Source: Planctomycetota bacterium
GTDB lineage: Bacteria; Planctomycetota; SZUA-567; H5-PLA8
Direction of reading: 5' to 3'
Length of the DNA stretch: 64,000 nt
Assembly (NCBI GenBank): GCA_015075375.1
Contig: JABTUM010000001.1
Span: 2,041,201 to 2,105,200, forward strand
The translations under genes and the position numbers were made by a program. Shown here piece by piece: positions 10,035 to 18,067 of the stretch; positions within the stretch are counted from its first letter, which is position 1, and each line of letters opens with the position of its first letter. The notes under the pieces were generated by a model that did no database searches, was not told where the DNA came from, and saw only the letters and a list, made by a program, of their open reading frames with translations.

Positions 10035-12295
10035 GCCATCCCGCTCCGTTTACGCAACCAGCAGTCCAATGTCACGATCCCTAGCAGCAGGAACAAGACC
10101 AGTGGCAGGTTCCAGATCGCAACCGCTTGCGTCCGCTCGGTGACCTGCGCTTTCCCGTCCAGCTTGGCAAGCAGTTCTTCGACCGCGCGCGCCGGATCCA
10201 GCACCTCGCCCCCGGTCGCAAGCGCAAAGCGTTCCAGCGTCTCGCGGTCTGCCGACGTGTCGTCGAACTCCTGCCCCGAGCCGCCGGCATGCACCATCTT
10301 CACGGCCTCCTGCCCGTCGTAGACGCTGCGGACTTCCCATGCGCCGGGTTCGTCGAGCCGCACGTCGTACTCGTACAAGCCCGGCGCTTCGCGGCCGTCC
10401 GCGGGAAAGATGGTCCACACGCGTCCCGTGGGGCTCTTGACCTCCACACGCAGATCGGCCTGACGCACGGGCAGGTAGAGCTTGTCAACCAGCCGCGTGC
10501 TCAGCGCGAGCGTCTCGCCTACCGCTGCCGAGTCGCGCGTGGCTTGAATCTGCGGCCGGCCGGGGCGCACCCGCGGATCGGGCGCAAGCGCGCGCACCGC
10601 GTTGCCCCAAAAGATGCGGTAATAATCCTTCCCTTGCTCCGGGCGCTGCATCTCCCAATTCCAGGTCGTATCGACGGCCATCGAAAAAACCTGGCCTTTG
10701 CCGGCATGTTGGGCGGCCATGAGCGGAAGCGTCTCGTTCGATAGCGGCCGTGTGGCCAGGAGCATCGCCCCGGGCTTGACTCCACCCACGCGGTTGCAGC
10801 CTTCGAGCGGCGGCAGGTCGTCCCACGCTTCGCGATTCGCTTCGGGATCCCCCTCCAGCCGCATGAGCGGATGACTCAAGCCCAGGGGCGTGGCAACCAG
10901 TTGGAATTCTTTGGGTTCCTGAGCCTTGGGCGTCGTCTGCAACGCAAAGGGCAGTATCTGCGCCAGCGGCGAATCTTCGTAGCCACCGGCCTCGTAGACG
11001 CTGCGCCCGCCCAACGTGATCAATCCGCCCCCGCGCCGGCGCACGAAGTCGGCCAACCAGCGCATTTTGGTTTCGGCCAAGTCCCCGTTTTGACGGAAGT
11101 ACGAACGCGGTATGTCGCCCAGGACGATCACGTCGTACGCATACAAGTCGGCTTCTTCGGCGGGCAACCCGGCACTGACATCCTTGTGCTTCAAGGCGCC
11201 CTGCGCGTACCACCCGCCGCTGGGGAGCATCGTCAGCATGGCCAGGTCCACCACCGGGTCGCGCGCCAGCCAGTGCCCCAGAATCTTGCGTTCGTCGCGC
11301 GGGATGTCGAGGTAGAGCACCTTGATTTTCTCGTCGAGCACCTGAACGCGATGAACGCTCACCAGCAACCGCTCGGCGGCCGTTTCCTTCAGCCCTTCGG
11401 CCTCGATCCGGTATGTCGCCAGACCCGCTCGAGTCGGAACCAGTGCGAAGGTGACGTCCAACGGGGTTTCGCCCAAGCGCAGCGGCCCACGAATCTCGAG
11501 CGGTTCTTCCTTGCCGGCTTCGAAGAGCTTGAATCGAACTTGCTGCTCCTCCTTTCGGCCGCCTTCCAGCCGCGCCGCCAGCGTTAGCGTATCGCCCAGC
11601 CGCACGAACGGGACGGTGAGCATATCCTTCAGTCGCGGGACGGGCACTTCTTCCGTGCTCCCCAAGCAGACGGGGTAGACCGGAAGGCCGCGCGCCGCGA
11701 ACTTAGGAGCCACGAAACCACCGGTGTTCCGCGTGGTATCGCGCCCGTCGGTAAGTACCACAACACCCTGTACATCCTGCTCCCGGGCCAACATCTCCTC
11801 GAGGGCCTCGAACAAGCGCGTCTGCTCTCGGAGATCCGGGGCTTCGTCGTTCGCGGCAAGCTCGCGCCCGAAACAGTACGGTGCGATCTCCACCCGGCCG
11901 GCCAGCCGCTCGGCCAACTCCGTGCGCATGCGCTCCGCCGCCGCTCGGCGCGTGGAACCAGCCTCATCGGCGACTTGCATGGAATCGGAAACGTCCAGAA
12001 GCACCGCAAGGCGCGGCGGCGCGGAATGTACATAGGAGACGCGCGCTTCCAACTGCACCAGCAGGGCCAGAATCATTGCGCAGCCCGCGAGACGCAGCAG
12101 TGAAGTGTACACGCGCAACCGGGTCGGCATCGTATTCGCCGGAAGCCAGCTCAAACCGGCCAGCGCCAGGAACGCCAGGCCCGCAGCCACCCACGCCCAC
12201 GCGGGCCACGGCGCCGCGGCGTACCAGTCCCAGTTCGCCAGCCGTTCGACGGCATGCGGCCGGTCCAGGCCGAGGAGGTCGTACAGCCAGCCCAT
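10031..12295 (-). CDS. VWA-domain membrane protein with glutamine amidotransferase-like region
   Basis: Starting at the ATG at 12295, which shares its A with the previous stop (TGATG), the protein has 754 residues; an upstream extension would read into the preceding gene. Two N-terminal membrane helices (WPAWAWVAAGLAFLALAGL and LRVYTSLLRLAGCAMILALL) precede a VWA domain with an intact MIDAS start, LLDVSDSMQ. A later region (VIVLGDIPRSYF ... RRRGGGLITLGG) looks like the class I glutamine amidotransferase-like fold often seen in these proteins, without an obvious catalytic Cys. A final helix (LPLVLFLLLGIVTLDCWL) ends in RKRSGMA. MIDAS-containing VWA domains bind a metal and a partner acidic residue; MoxR ATPases are known partners of such proteins. 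Confidence 0.85.
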   Translation of the reverse strand: MGWLYDLLGLDRPHAVERLANWDWYAAAPWPAWAWVAAGLAFLALAGLSWLPANTMPTRLRVYTSLLRLAGCAMILALLVQLEARVSYVHSAPPRLAVLLDVSDSMQVADEAGSTRRAAAERMRTELAERLAGRVEIAPYCFGRELAANDEAPDLREQTRLFEALEEMLAREQDVQGVVVLTDGRDTTRNTGGFVAPKFAARGLPVYPVCLGSTEEVPVPRLKDMLTVPFVRLGDTLTLAARLEGGRKEEQQVRFKLFEAGKEEPLEIRGPLRLGETPLDVTFALVPTRAGLATYRIEAEGLKETAAERLLVSVHRVQVLDEKIKVLYLDIPRDERKILGHWLARDPVVDLAMLTMLPSGGWYAQGALKHKDVSAGLPAEEADLYAYDVIVLGDIPRSYFRQNGDLAETKMRWLADFVRRRGGGLITLGGRSVYEAGGYEDSPLAQILPFALQTTPKAQEPKEFQLVATPLGLSHPLMRLEGDPEANREAWDDLPPLEGCNRVGGVKPGAMLLATRPLSNETLPLMAAQHAGKGQVFSMAVDTTWNWEMQRPEQGKDYYRIFWGNAVRALAPDPRVRPGRPQIQATRDSAAVGETLALSTRLVDKLYLPVRQADLRVEVKSPTGRVWTIFPADGREAPGLYEYDVRLDEPGAWEVRSVYDGQEAVKMVHAGGSGQEFDDTSADRETLERFALATGGEVLDPARAVEELLAKLDGKAQVTERTQAVAIWNLPLVLFLLLGIVTLDCWLRKRSGMA

Positions 12296-14565
12296 CAGGC
12301 TTCCTCCCCTGCACGCTCGCGGCTGCGGCGAATGTTCACTACGCACGCGGAGACCGCTTCGGCCGCGTACGCCAACAGCGCCAAGGCCGCAAGCCACGGC
12401 CAGGCTTCGGCGCCCGTATAGACCAAGCTCGCGCCTGCATTCGGCGGAAGAACCTCGATCGGAATGCCGGCAGCCTGCGAGAACTCCTGCGGACCGGCCT
12501 TCTTCAAACTGCTCTCGGCGGGGGGAACGAAAGCGGTCACCAGCCGGCCGTATCCGCCTCGCGTGGCGCCGCCGGCCGTCGGCTTACGCAATTCATAGAT
12601 GCCTTGGCGTTGCGGCGGGAGCAGTACACGACCCTGTGCATCCAGCGGCAGGCGTTCGGCCGGTCCGGCCGGCTCTTCCGATCCCGCCGGCACCGCCGGT
12701 CCCAGTTCCAACTCCTCGAGAAACGCGAACGCACGTTCCGAAGCATCGAGCACCGCGGGCTGCATCGCCGGAACAACATCCGCCGGACGCGCTTCATGCC
12801 GCTGTGTCAGGTAATCCATCACGCGCCACATGAACGCCGGAAACGGGCGGATCAACGCAAGGTTGCCGCGATCCAGTTCCAGCCCAACCATCCACTGCAG
12901 GACGCGCCCCGCCCCCAGTGTCGATTCGAGCATCAGCGGGTGCCCTTGCGTGCTGAACAGGATGGATTGCGTTCCTTCGGCCATGGCGCGCACCTCCCGG
13001 ATGCGACCCAGCCGAACCATGCTCAAATCGCCGCCTTCTCCATCGACGAAGGGCCGCCAAAGCGCGTGGCGCTGGCCTTCCATCCGGAACGAAGCCGCCG
13101 GTTCGAGCGCAATCTCATTCCCCACTTGGGCCGGCGCCAACGGCGGCGCGGAGGGCGTACCCGCGGCCAGGGTCCGATTGAAGACTGGCGCCGAGCAGTG
13201 CTTCGAGCAGACGATCAGAAGCGCGTGGCCTTCGTTCACATAGGTCCGCAGATCCGCGAGGTTTTCGGCCGGCAACGACGAAACATCGTACAGCACGACG
13301 ATGTCGTACTTGCTCAGCACCTCCGCGCGCAGTTCGGGCGCCAGGATCCGCTTCGTATGAATGCCGGTGCCTTCGGCGAGCCCCAATTCGCGGCCGGGAT
13401 TAAGCACGTATTGCAGAATGCGCCCGCCATCGACTTCGGAACCGGCGGCCGCCTCGCCCGTATCGGCGGGCTGTCCCGGAAGCGCTTGAATCTGCGGTCC
13501 GACCGCATCGCTTTCGCCCATCACAATCAGCACCCGGCGCAGATCGGCCACCTTTAAGGGAACTCGAAACGCGTCGTCCAGCGCGTACGCGTCCAAGTCG
13601 ATCTGAAGTTCGGCGATCGTGCGCAGACTCATGTTGATCGGTTGCGTCAATTCGACGAAGGCTTCGCCCCCCGCCGCGAGGTTCAAAGCTTTCGTATGCG
13701 CGGCTTTTCGAGCGCCTAGCATCAACTGCACTTTGACGTCCGCGGCTTCCGGTCCGTGGTTCACCACATGCGCCAGCAGATGCGCATCGTCGCCTACGTT
13801 AACCTCGGGTTTGCGCAGGCGGGCATATTCGACGGCGACATTCCCCGCACGGTCTCCGTGCGCGACATCCAGCAGCGCGACACGAAGGCTGGCGCCGTGC
13901 GCTTCCGCCGCGGCGGCGATGCGTTCCAGGTCGGCCTGCTTGCGCGGATAGAGCGCGCTGGCCCGGTAATCGGACAGCAACACGATCTGCGTACAGCCTT
14001 CGCGCCGCCCCGCCGCCAGTTCGATCGCCTTGCTTAGACCCGCCGTCAGTCCGCAGCCTTCGCCGTCGATGGGTTCCGCCCGCGCCAGCGCCTCGCGCGC
14101 CGCGGCCGCGCCTAGTGTGAGCGGCAGAATGGTCTGGGCTTCGGCGCCGGCGAGAACGATTCCGCATCGGCTCGCGGCATGTTCGGAAGCCAGCAATTCG
14201 GCGCCGAGCGCTTTTGCCCGGTCGAAGTAGCGTTCCGCCTGGATCGTTCCATTTGCCGTGACATGCCGCTGCATGCTCGCCGAAGCGTCGAGCACCAGGA
14301 TCAGGTTCCGTGGAGCCGGTTCGCTTCCGGGCCACGCGAAGCGTGCCATCGCCAGCACCAGCAGCAGCATCGCCAGCAACCTCAGCAGCAGTTGAAAGCG
14401 GTCGATCAGACGCGGCGCGAAAACGTTGGTTTGGCGCGTATCGGTCAAGAAGCGCAGCGACGGAAACTCGCGCACGGGAAAGCGCGCTCGATTGATCAGG
14501 TGGATCGCAATGGGCGCCGCCAGTCCCAGCACGCCCAGCAGCATGGCGGGATAGAGCAGGCTCAT
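12295..14565 (-). CDS. BatA-type VWA membrane protein
   Basis: The start at 14565 gives MSLLYPAMLLGVLGLAAPIA, the typical N-terminal two-helix region of BatA-type proteins (followed by HLINRARFPVREFPSLRFL and a second helix LLLRLLAMLLLVLAMARFAW). The product is 756 residues. The VWA domain begins LILVLDASASMQR, a complete MIDAS motif. A second part contains an amidotransferase-like segment (KYDIVVLYDVSSLPAENLADL). A C-terminal helix (WPWLAALALLAYAAEAVSACVV) anchors the other end. It overlaps DUF58 upstream (ATGA) and the second VWA gene downstream (TGATG). The pair of VWA proteins with DUF58 and MoxR is a standard module whose substrate is unknown here. Confidence 0.87.
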   Translation of the reverse strand: MSLLYPAMLLGVLGLAAPIAIHLINRARFPVREFPSLRFLTDTRQTNVFAPRLIDRFQLLLRLLAMLLLVLAMARFAWPGSEPAPRNLILVLDASASMQRHVTANGTIQAERYFDRAKALGAELLASEHAASRCGIVLAGAEAQTILPLTLGAAAAREALARAEPIDGEGCGLTAGLSKAIELAAGRREGCTQIVLLSDYRASALYPRKQADLERIAAAAEAHGASLRVALLDVAHGDRAGNVAVEYARLRKPEVNVGDDAHLLAHVVNHGPEAADVKVQLMLGARKAAHTKALNLAAGGEAFVELTQPINMSLRTIAELQIDLDAYALDDAFRVPLKVADLRRVLIVMGESDAVGPQIQALPGQPADTGEAAAGSEVDGGRILQYVLNPGRELGLAEGTGIHTKRILAPELRAEVLSKYDIVVLYDVSSLPAENLADLRTYVNEGHALLIVCSKHCSAPVFNRTLAAGTPSAPPLAPAQVGNEIALEPAASFRMEGQRHALWRPFVDGEGGDLSMVRLGRIREVRAMAEGTQSILFSTQGHPLMLESTLGAGRVLQWMVGLELDRGNLALIRPFPAFMWRVMDYLTQRHEARPADVVPAMQPAVLDASERAFAFLEELELGPAVPAGSEEPAGPAERLPLDAQGRVLLPPQRQGIYELRKPTAGGATRGGYGRLVTAFVPPAESSLKKAGPQEFSQAAGIPIEVLPPNAGASLVYTGAEAWPWLAALALLAYAAEAVSACVVNIRRSRERAGEEA

Positions 14566-15473
14566 CGCGCGCGCTCCCGGCGGAAGTTCAGATAATCGCG
14601 CAACGCGATTTCCAGCGGGTCGGTGGTCGTGAAGAAGCGGTAATCCGCGCCCCACGCCGCGCAGGCTTCGCGCAGGTCCTTGCGAAAGCGCCCGAAGCGG
14701 TCGAGGTACGAACGCTTCTGGCGCATCGCGTCGCAGGTCATCGTCGCGCCGGTCTCCGCGTCGCGAAAGGTATTCATCTCCTCGAACGGAAACTCCACTT
14801 CGTCGCGGTCGGCCACATGAAACAGAACCACCTCGTGATTGCGCGCGGCGACATGCCGCAGGCCGTCCACGATGTCCTCCACCTCCCCGTAGCAGTCGCT
14901 GATCAGGATCAGGATGCTCCGGCGCGGCATACGCTGCGCGGTCTGCTTCAGCGCGTAAGAGAGGCCCGTTTCGCCTTGGGCATTCAATTGGTCGAGTGTC
15001 TTGAGAATGGCGAACAGGTGGCGCTTGCCCTGCCGTGGCGGCAGGAAGGTGCGGATGCGGTCGTTGAAGGTAAAAAGTCCCGCCGAATCCTGCTGGTGCG
15101 AAACCAGATAGGTAAGCGCCGCGCTCAGGTACGAACCGAACTCGATTTTACTGAAGCGGCCGGGATCGACCGGTTGATAGCCCATCGAACGGCTGATATC
15201 CAACAGGCATACGACATTCATGTTGGATTCCATCTCGAAACGCTTCACGAAATACTTCCCGGTGCGCCCGAGCATGCGCCAGTCGATCGTCCGCGGTTCG
15301 TCGCCCGCCACGTATTCGCGATGGTCCACGAATTCGACGCTGAAACCGTAGTTGGGGCTGCGGTGCCGCGAGGCGTACATCCCCTCCACCAGCAGCCGCG
15401 CTTTCAGCTCGATGGACTCGATCGAGCGCAGCAGCTTCGGGTCGAGGTAGCGGGCTTGAGCGATGGCGTTCAT
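14562..15473 (-). CDS. DUF58 domain protein
   Basis: This soluble-looking protein of 303 residues carries the DUF58 signature YVAGDEPRTIDWRMLGRTGK (about residues 54-73) followed by FVKRFEMESNMNVVCLLDISRSM, which also forms a VWA-like MIDAS (DISRS). DUF58 proteins are almost always encoded next to MoxR ATPases, as here; moxR ends 55 bases upstream. The product has no signal peptide or membrane segment, so it probably works on the cytoplasmic face with MoxR and the VWA membrane proteins. Its stop overlaps the next ATG (ATGA). Confidence 0.92.
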   Translation of the reverse strand: MNAIAQARYLDPKLLRSIESIELKARLLVEGMYASRHRSPNYGFSVEFVDHREYVAGDEPRTIDWRMLGRTGKYFVKRFEMESNMNVVCLLDISRSMGYQPVDPGRFSKIEFGSYLSAALTYLVSHQQDSAGLFTFNDRIRTFLPPRQGKRHLFAILKTLDQLNAQGETGLSYALKQTAQRMPRRSILILISDCYGEVEDIVDGLRHVAARNHEVVLFHVADRDEVEFPFEEMNTFRDAETGATMTCDAMRQKRSYLDRFGRFRKDLREACAAWGADYRFFTTTDPLEIALRDYLNFRRERAR

Positions 15474-15528
15474 CGTCGCGGTTCATCCCTGCGGCTGGAA
15501 GGCGATACGGCAGGTGCGGCCGATGGAT

Positions 15529-16539
15529 CTAGGCGGTTTCGCGAACGGCGGCGAGCAGTTCCTTCACCAGCCGTTCGTTGTCGTATCCCTCGGCTTGCGC
15601 GGTGAAGTTGGCCGAGATGCGGTGCCGCAGCACGGCAGGCGCCACGGCGCGTACGTCTTCCACGGTCGCCTGCGGGCTTCCGCGCAGCAGCGCGCGGCTC
15701 TTGGCGCCCAGCGCCAGATACTGGCCAGCGCGCGGACCGGCGCCCCAATCGAGGTACTTCTTCGTGATCGCCGGCGCACCCTCCTTGTTCGGATGCGTCG
15801 CCGAAACCAGCTTCACGATGTAATCCAGCACGTGATCGCTGATCGGAACCGCGCGCACGACTTTGCGCAGGCTCAGGATTTCCTTGCCGTCCAGCACGGG
15901 CTGTGGCTCCTGCTGTTCCCCGGCCGTCGTGTTGCGGATGATCTCCTTCAATTCGGACTCCTGCGGATACTCCACCAGCAGGTTGAACATGAAACGGTCC
16001 ATCTGCGCTTCGGGAAGCGGATAGGTGCCTTCCTGCTCGATCGGGTTCTGCGTTGCCATCACCATAAAGGGTTGATCGAGGTCGTAGGTTTTCTTACCCA
16101 CCGTGACGCGCTTCTCCTGCATCGCTTCCAAGAGTGCCGCCTGGGTTTTGGGCGGAGTGCGGTTAATCTCGTCGGCCAGGAGCAGGTTCGTAAACACGGG
16201 GCCTTGCACGAAGACGAAGCGCTTCTGACCCGTCTGCATGTCCTCTTCGAGAATCTCGGTGCCCGTGATGTCCGAGGGCATCATGTCCGGCGTGAACTGA
16301 ATGCGCTTGAAGTGCATCGTCAGCGCCTTGGCCAACGAACTGACCAGCAGCGTTTTCGCAAGACCCGGCACACCCACCAGCAACACGTGCCCGCCGGCAA
16401 ACAGCGCCACCAACACCTGATCGACCAAATCCTGCTGCCCCACGATCACTTTGCGGATCTCAGCGAGAAGGCGCTCACGCGCCTGGGCGGCCACAGCAAT
16501 GGGATCCACATCGGTCTCCTTAGTAAGGATCGCAGGCAT
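15529..16539 (-). CDS. MoxR family AAA+ ATPase
   Basis: The start at 16539 is chosen because AAGGAGG lies 8 bases upstream; the frame is open to 16608, with further ATG codons there that have poorer ribosome sites. The protein of 336 residues has a Walker A (LLVGVPGLAKT), a Walker B with the MoxR pattern LLADEINRTPPKTQAAL, and the sensor segment VMATQNPIEQEGTYPLPEAQ. MoxR ATPases are thought to act as chaperone-like remodellers of VWA-containing partners. It is the first gene of a minus-strand operon that runs to position 30. Expression probably starts in the intergenic region 16540-16904, shared with the divergent GntR-type regulator. Confidence 0.95.
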   Translation of the reverse strand: MPAILTKETDVDPIAVAAQARERLLAEIRKVIVGQQDLVDQVLVALFAGGHVLLVGVPGLAKTLLVSSLAKALTMHFKRIQFTPDMMPSDITGTEILEEDMQTGQKRFVFVQGPVFTNLLLADEINRTPPKTQAALLEAMQEKRVTVGKKTYDLDQPFMVMATQNPIEQEGTYPLPEAQMDRFMFNLLVEYPQESELKEIIRNTTAGEQQEPQPVLDGKEILSLRKVVRAVPISDHVLDYIVKLVSATHPNKEGAPAITKKYLDWGAGPRAGQYLALGAKSRALLRGSPQATVEDVRAVAPAVLRHRISANFTAQAEGYDNERLVKELLAAVRETA

Positions 16540-16904
16540 TCCGGATTCCTCCTTCATCCTAGGCAGACTCGGGTACTCCGCATCGGCCTTTTCCCTATAC
16601 ACCAACACTTCATGCCGTTGAGTGATTTGTTAAAGTATTAAAGCAAACCAACTAGGGAACCTATGGTAAAGCTTCGGGCTCTAAGCGGCCCGCCTCCTAA
16701 TACCCCAGAACACGTGCGCTTTGCACAAGCGCACAATCACCAGGATATTCGTTCGAGGATACAAGGGATCCATTCAAACCGAAGCTTACCAACAAGATAG
16801 GAATACTTAACTTTATCTATTGTTTTATCTAATTAAAGTACAGATACGGGTGTATACTTTTCCATTCAGTGAAGCAAAGGCCCGCTAATCGGTGTCACGG
16901 CCAC
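16540..16904. promoter_or_regulatory. divergent intergenic region between moxR and the GntR-type regulator
   Basis: This 365-base gap holds no gene that I can support. The part from about 16790 to 16860 is strikingly AT-rich against the GC-rich background and is the likely promoter/operator zone of the regulator. It contains GGTGTATAC at 16849-16857, with a partial inverted match AGTACA at 16838-16843. I could not assign a confident -35/-10 pair. A similar GGTGTA motif occurs twice in the gap 22841-23239. Confidence 0.4.
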
Positions 16905-18002
16905 ATGAAACAGTCCGAGATCGCTCAGCTCATCCGCGACCAGATCGTTTCCAGCTCGCTTGCGCCTGGAGCGCGATTGCCTACGCGGCTGGAACTCGAA
17001 CAGCGCTTTGGAAGCAGCAGCGTCACGATCCAGCGCGCACTCGATCAGCTCAGCGCCGAAGGATTCGTCGAGGCGCACGGGCGCAGGGGCACCTTCGTTT
17101 CCGATGCGCCCCCGCATTTGCATCGCTACGGGTTGGTCTTCGCGTCGCGGCCCGCGGCGGGCGGCGCGTGGAACCGCTGGTGGCAGACGCTCGTTCACGT
17201 TGCCCAGGATTTGCAAACGCGCTCGGGAAAGCAGATGAAGCTTTTCTACGACGTGGACCCCCGGCTCAGCGGAAGCGCCGAGTACCAGGCGCTCGAAGAG
17301 GCCGTGACCAGCCAGACCGTCGCAGGGCTGATCTTTGCCTGCCATCCGTACATCTTCGTCAATACCCCGGTGCTCGATTTCCCCGGGGTGCCGCGGATGG
17401 CGTTCACGGGCGAACCCTTTCGCTCGGACATGGCGGCGTTTCAGTTCAATAACCAGGCGTACCAGGATAAGGCGTTCGATTACTTCCTCCGGCGAGGGCG
17501 CAAGCGCCTCGCGGTGCTTGGGCAGCCGATGTCCGACCGCCTGGATCTGGCCTGGACCGTCGCCGCTCAAAAGCGCGGCCTCGAGACGCGCCCAGCCTGG
17601 ACGCTGGCCGTGCCGCTCAACGACGCGCACTGGGCTCAGAATGTCGTGATGCTCCTGATGAGCCTGCCGCCAAGCGAACGTCCCGACGCGCTCCTGATCA
17701 AAGACGACAACCTCACCGAGCAGGCGCTCTACGGGCTGCGCGACAGCGGCGTGCGCGTGGGCGAAGACCTGGACGTGATCGCGCACGCCAACTTTCCGGT
17801 TCAAGCGCCGCTGCTCCTGCCGGCCAAGCGCCTGGGTTGGGATTCGCGCGAAATCCTGCGGCTGGGTATGGCCTACATCGACGCGCACCGGCGCAAGGAA
17901 AGCGCGCCAGACCGCTACCTGCTGGACGCCTGGTTCGAAGAAGAACTGGCCGAGCCGCTGTTCACCTCTCCGCCTTGGCCGGCGGTTCGGGTCCACGCCT
18001 GA
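16905..18002 (+). CDS. GntR-type transcriptional regulator with LacI-like effector domain
   Basis: From the ATG at 16905 the protein has 365 residues; a GTG 36 bases earlier is possible but adds a non-conserved stretch. Residues about 1-70 form a GntR winged helix: IAQLIRDQIVSSSLAPGARLPT, RLELEQRFGSSSVTIQRAL and GRRGTFVSD. The rest reads like a periplasmic-binding/LacI-type sugar sensor domain (AGLIFACHPYIF, DYFLRRGRKRLAVLG, PDALLIKDDNLTEQAL). This architecture is typical of regulators of sugar or glycan use. It is divergent from the moxR operon and convergent with the 1590-residue gene. The genes at 18068-28438 are its likely targets by position; that link is inferred. No good Shine-Dalgarno is seen. 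Confidence 0.88.
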   Translation: MKQSEIAQLIRDQIVSSSLAPGARLPTRLELEQRFGSSSVTIQRALDQLSAEGFVEAHGRRGTFVSDAPPHLHRYGLVFASRPAAGGAWNRWWQTLVHVAQDLQTRSGKQMKLFYDVDPRLSGSAEYQALEEAVTSQTVAGLIFACHPYIFVNTPVLDFPGVPRMAFTGEPFRSDMAAFQFNNQAYQDKAFDYFLRRGRKRLAVLGQPMSDRLDLAWTVAAQKRGLETRPAWTLAVPLNDAHWAQNVVMLLMSLPPSERPDALLIKDDNLTEQALYGLRDSGVRVGEDLDVIAHANFPVQAPLLLPAKRLGWDSREILRLGMAYIDAHRRKESAPDRYLLDAWFEEELAEPLFTSPPWPAVRVHA

Positions 18003-18067
18003 TCGTCTCCGGTTCGGCAAAGTTCGAGGCGCGAGGATTCGGCTGCGCTTCGGCTCGACCCGGCGCG

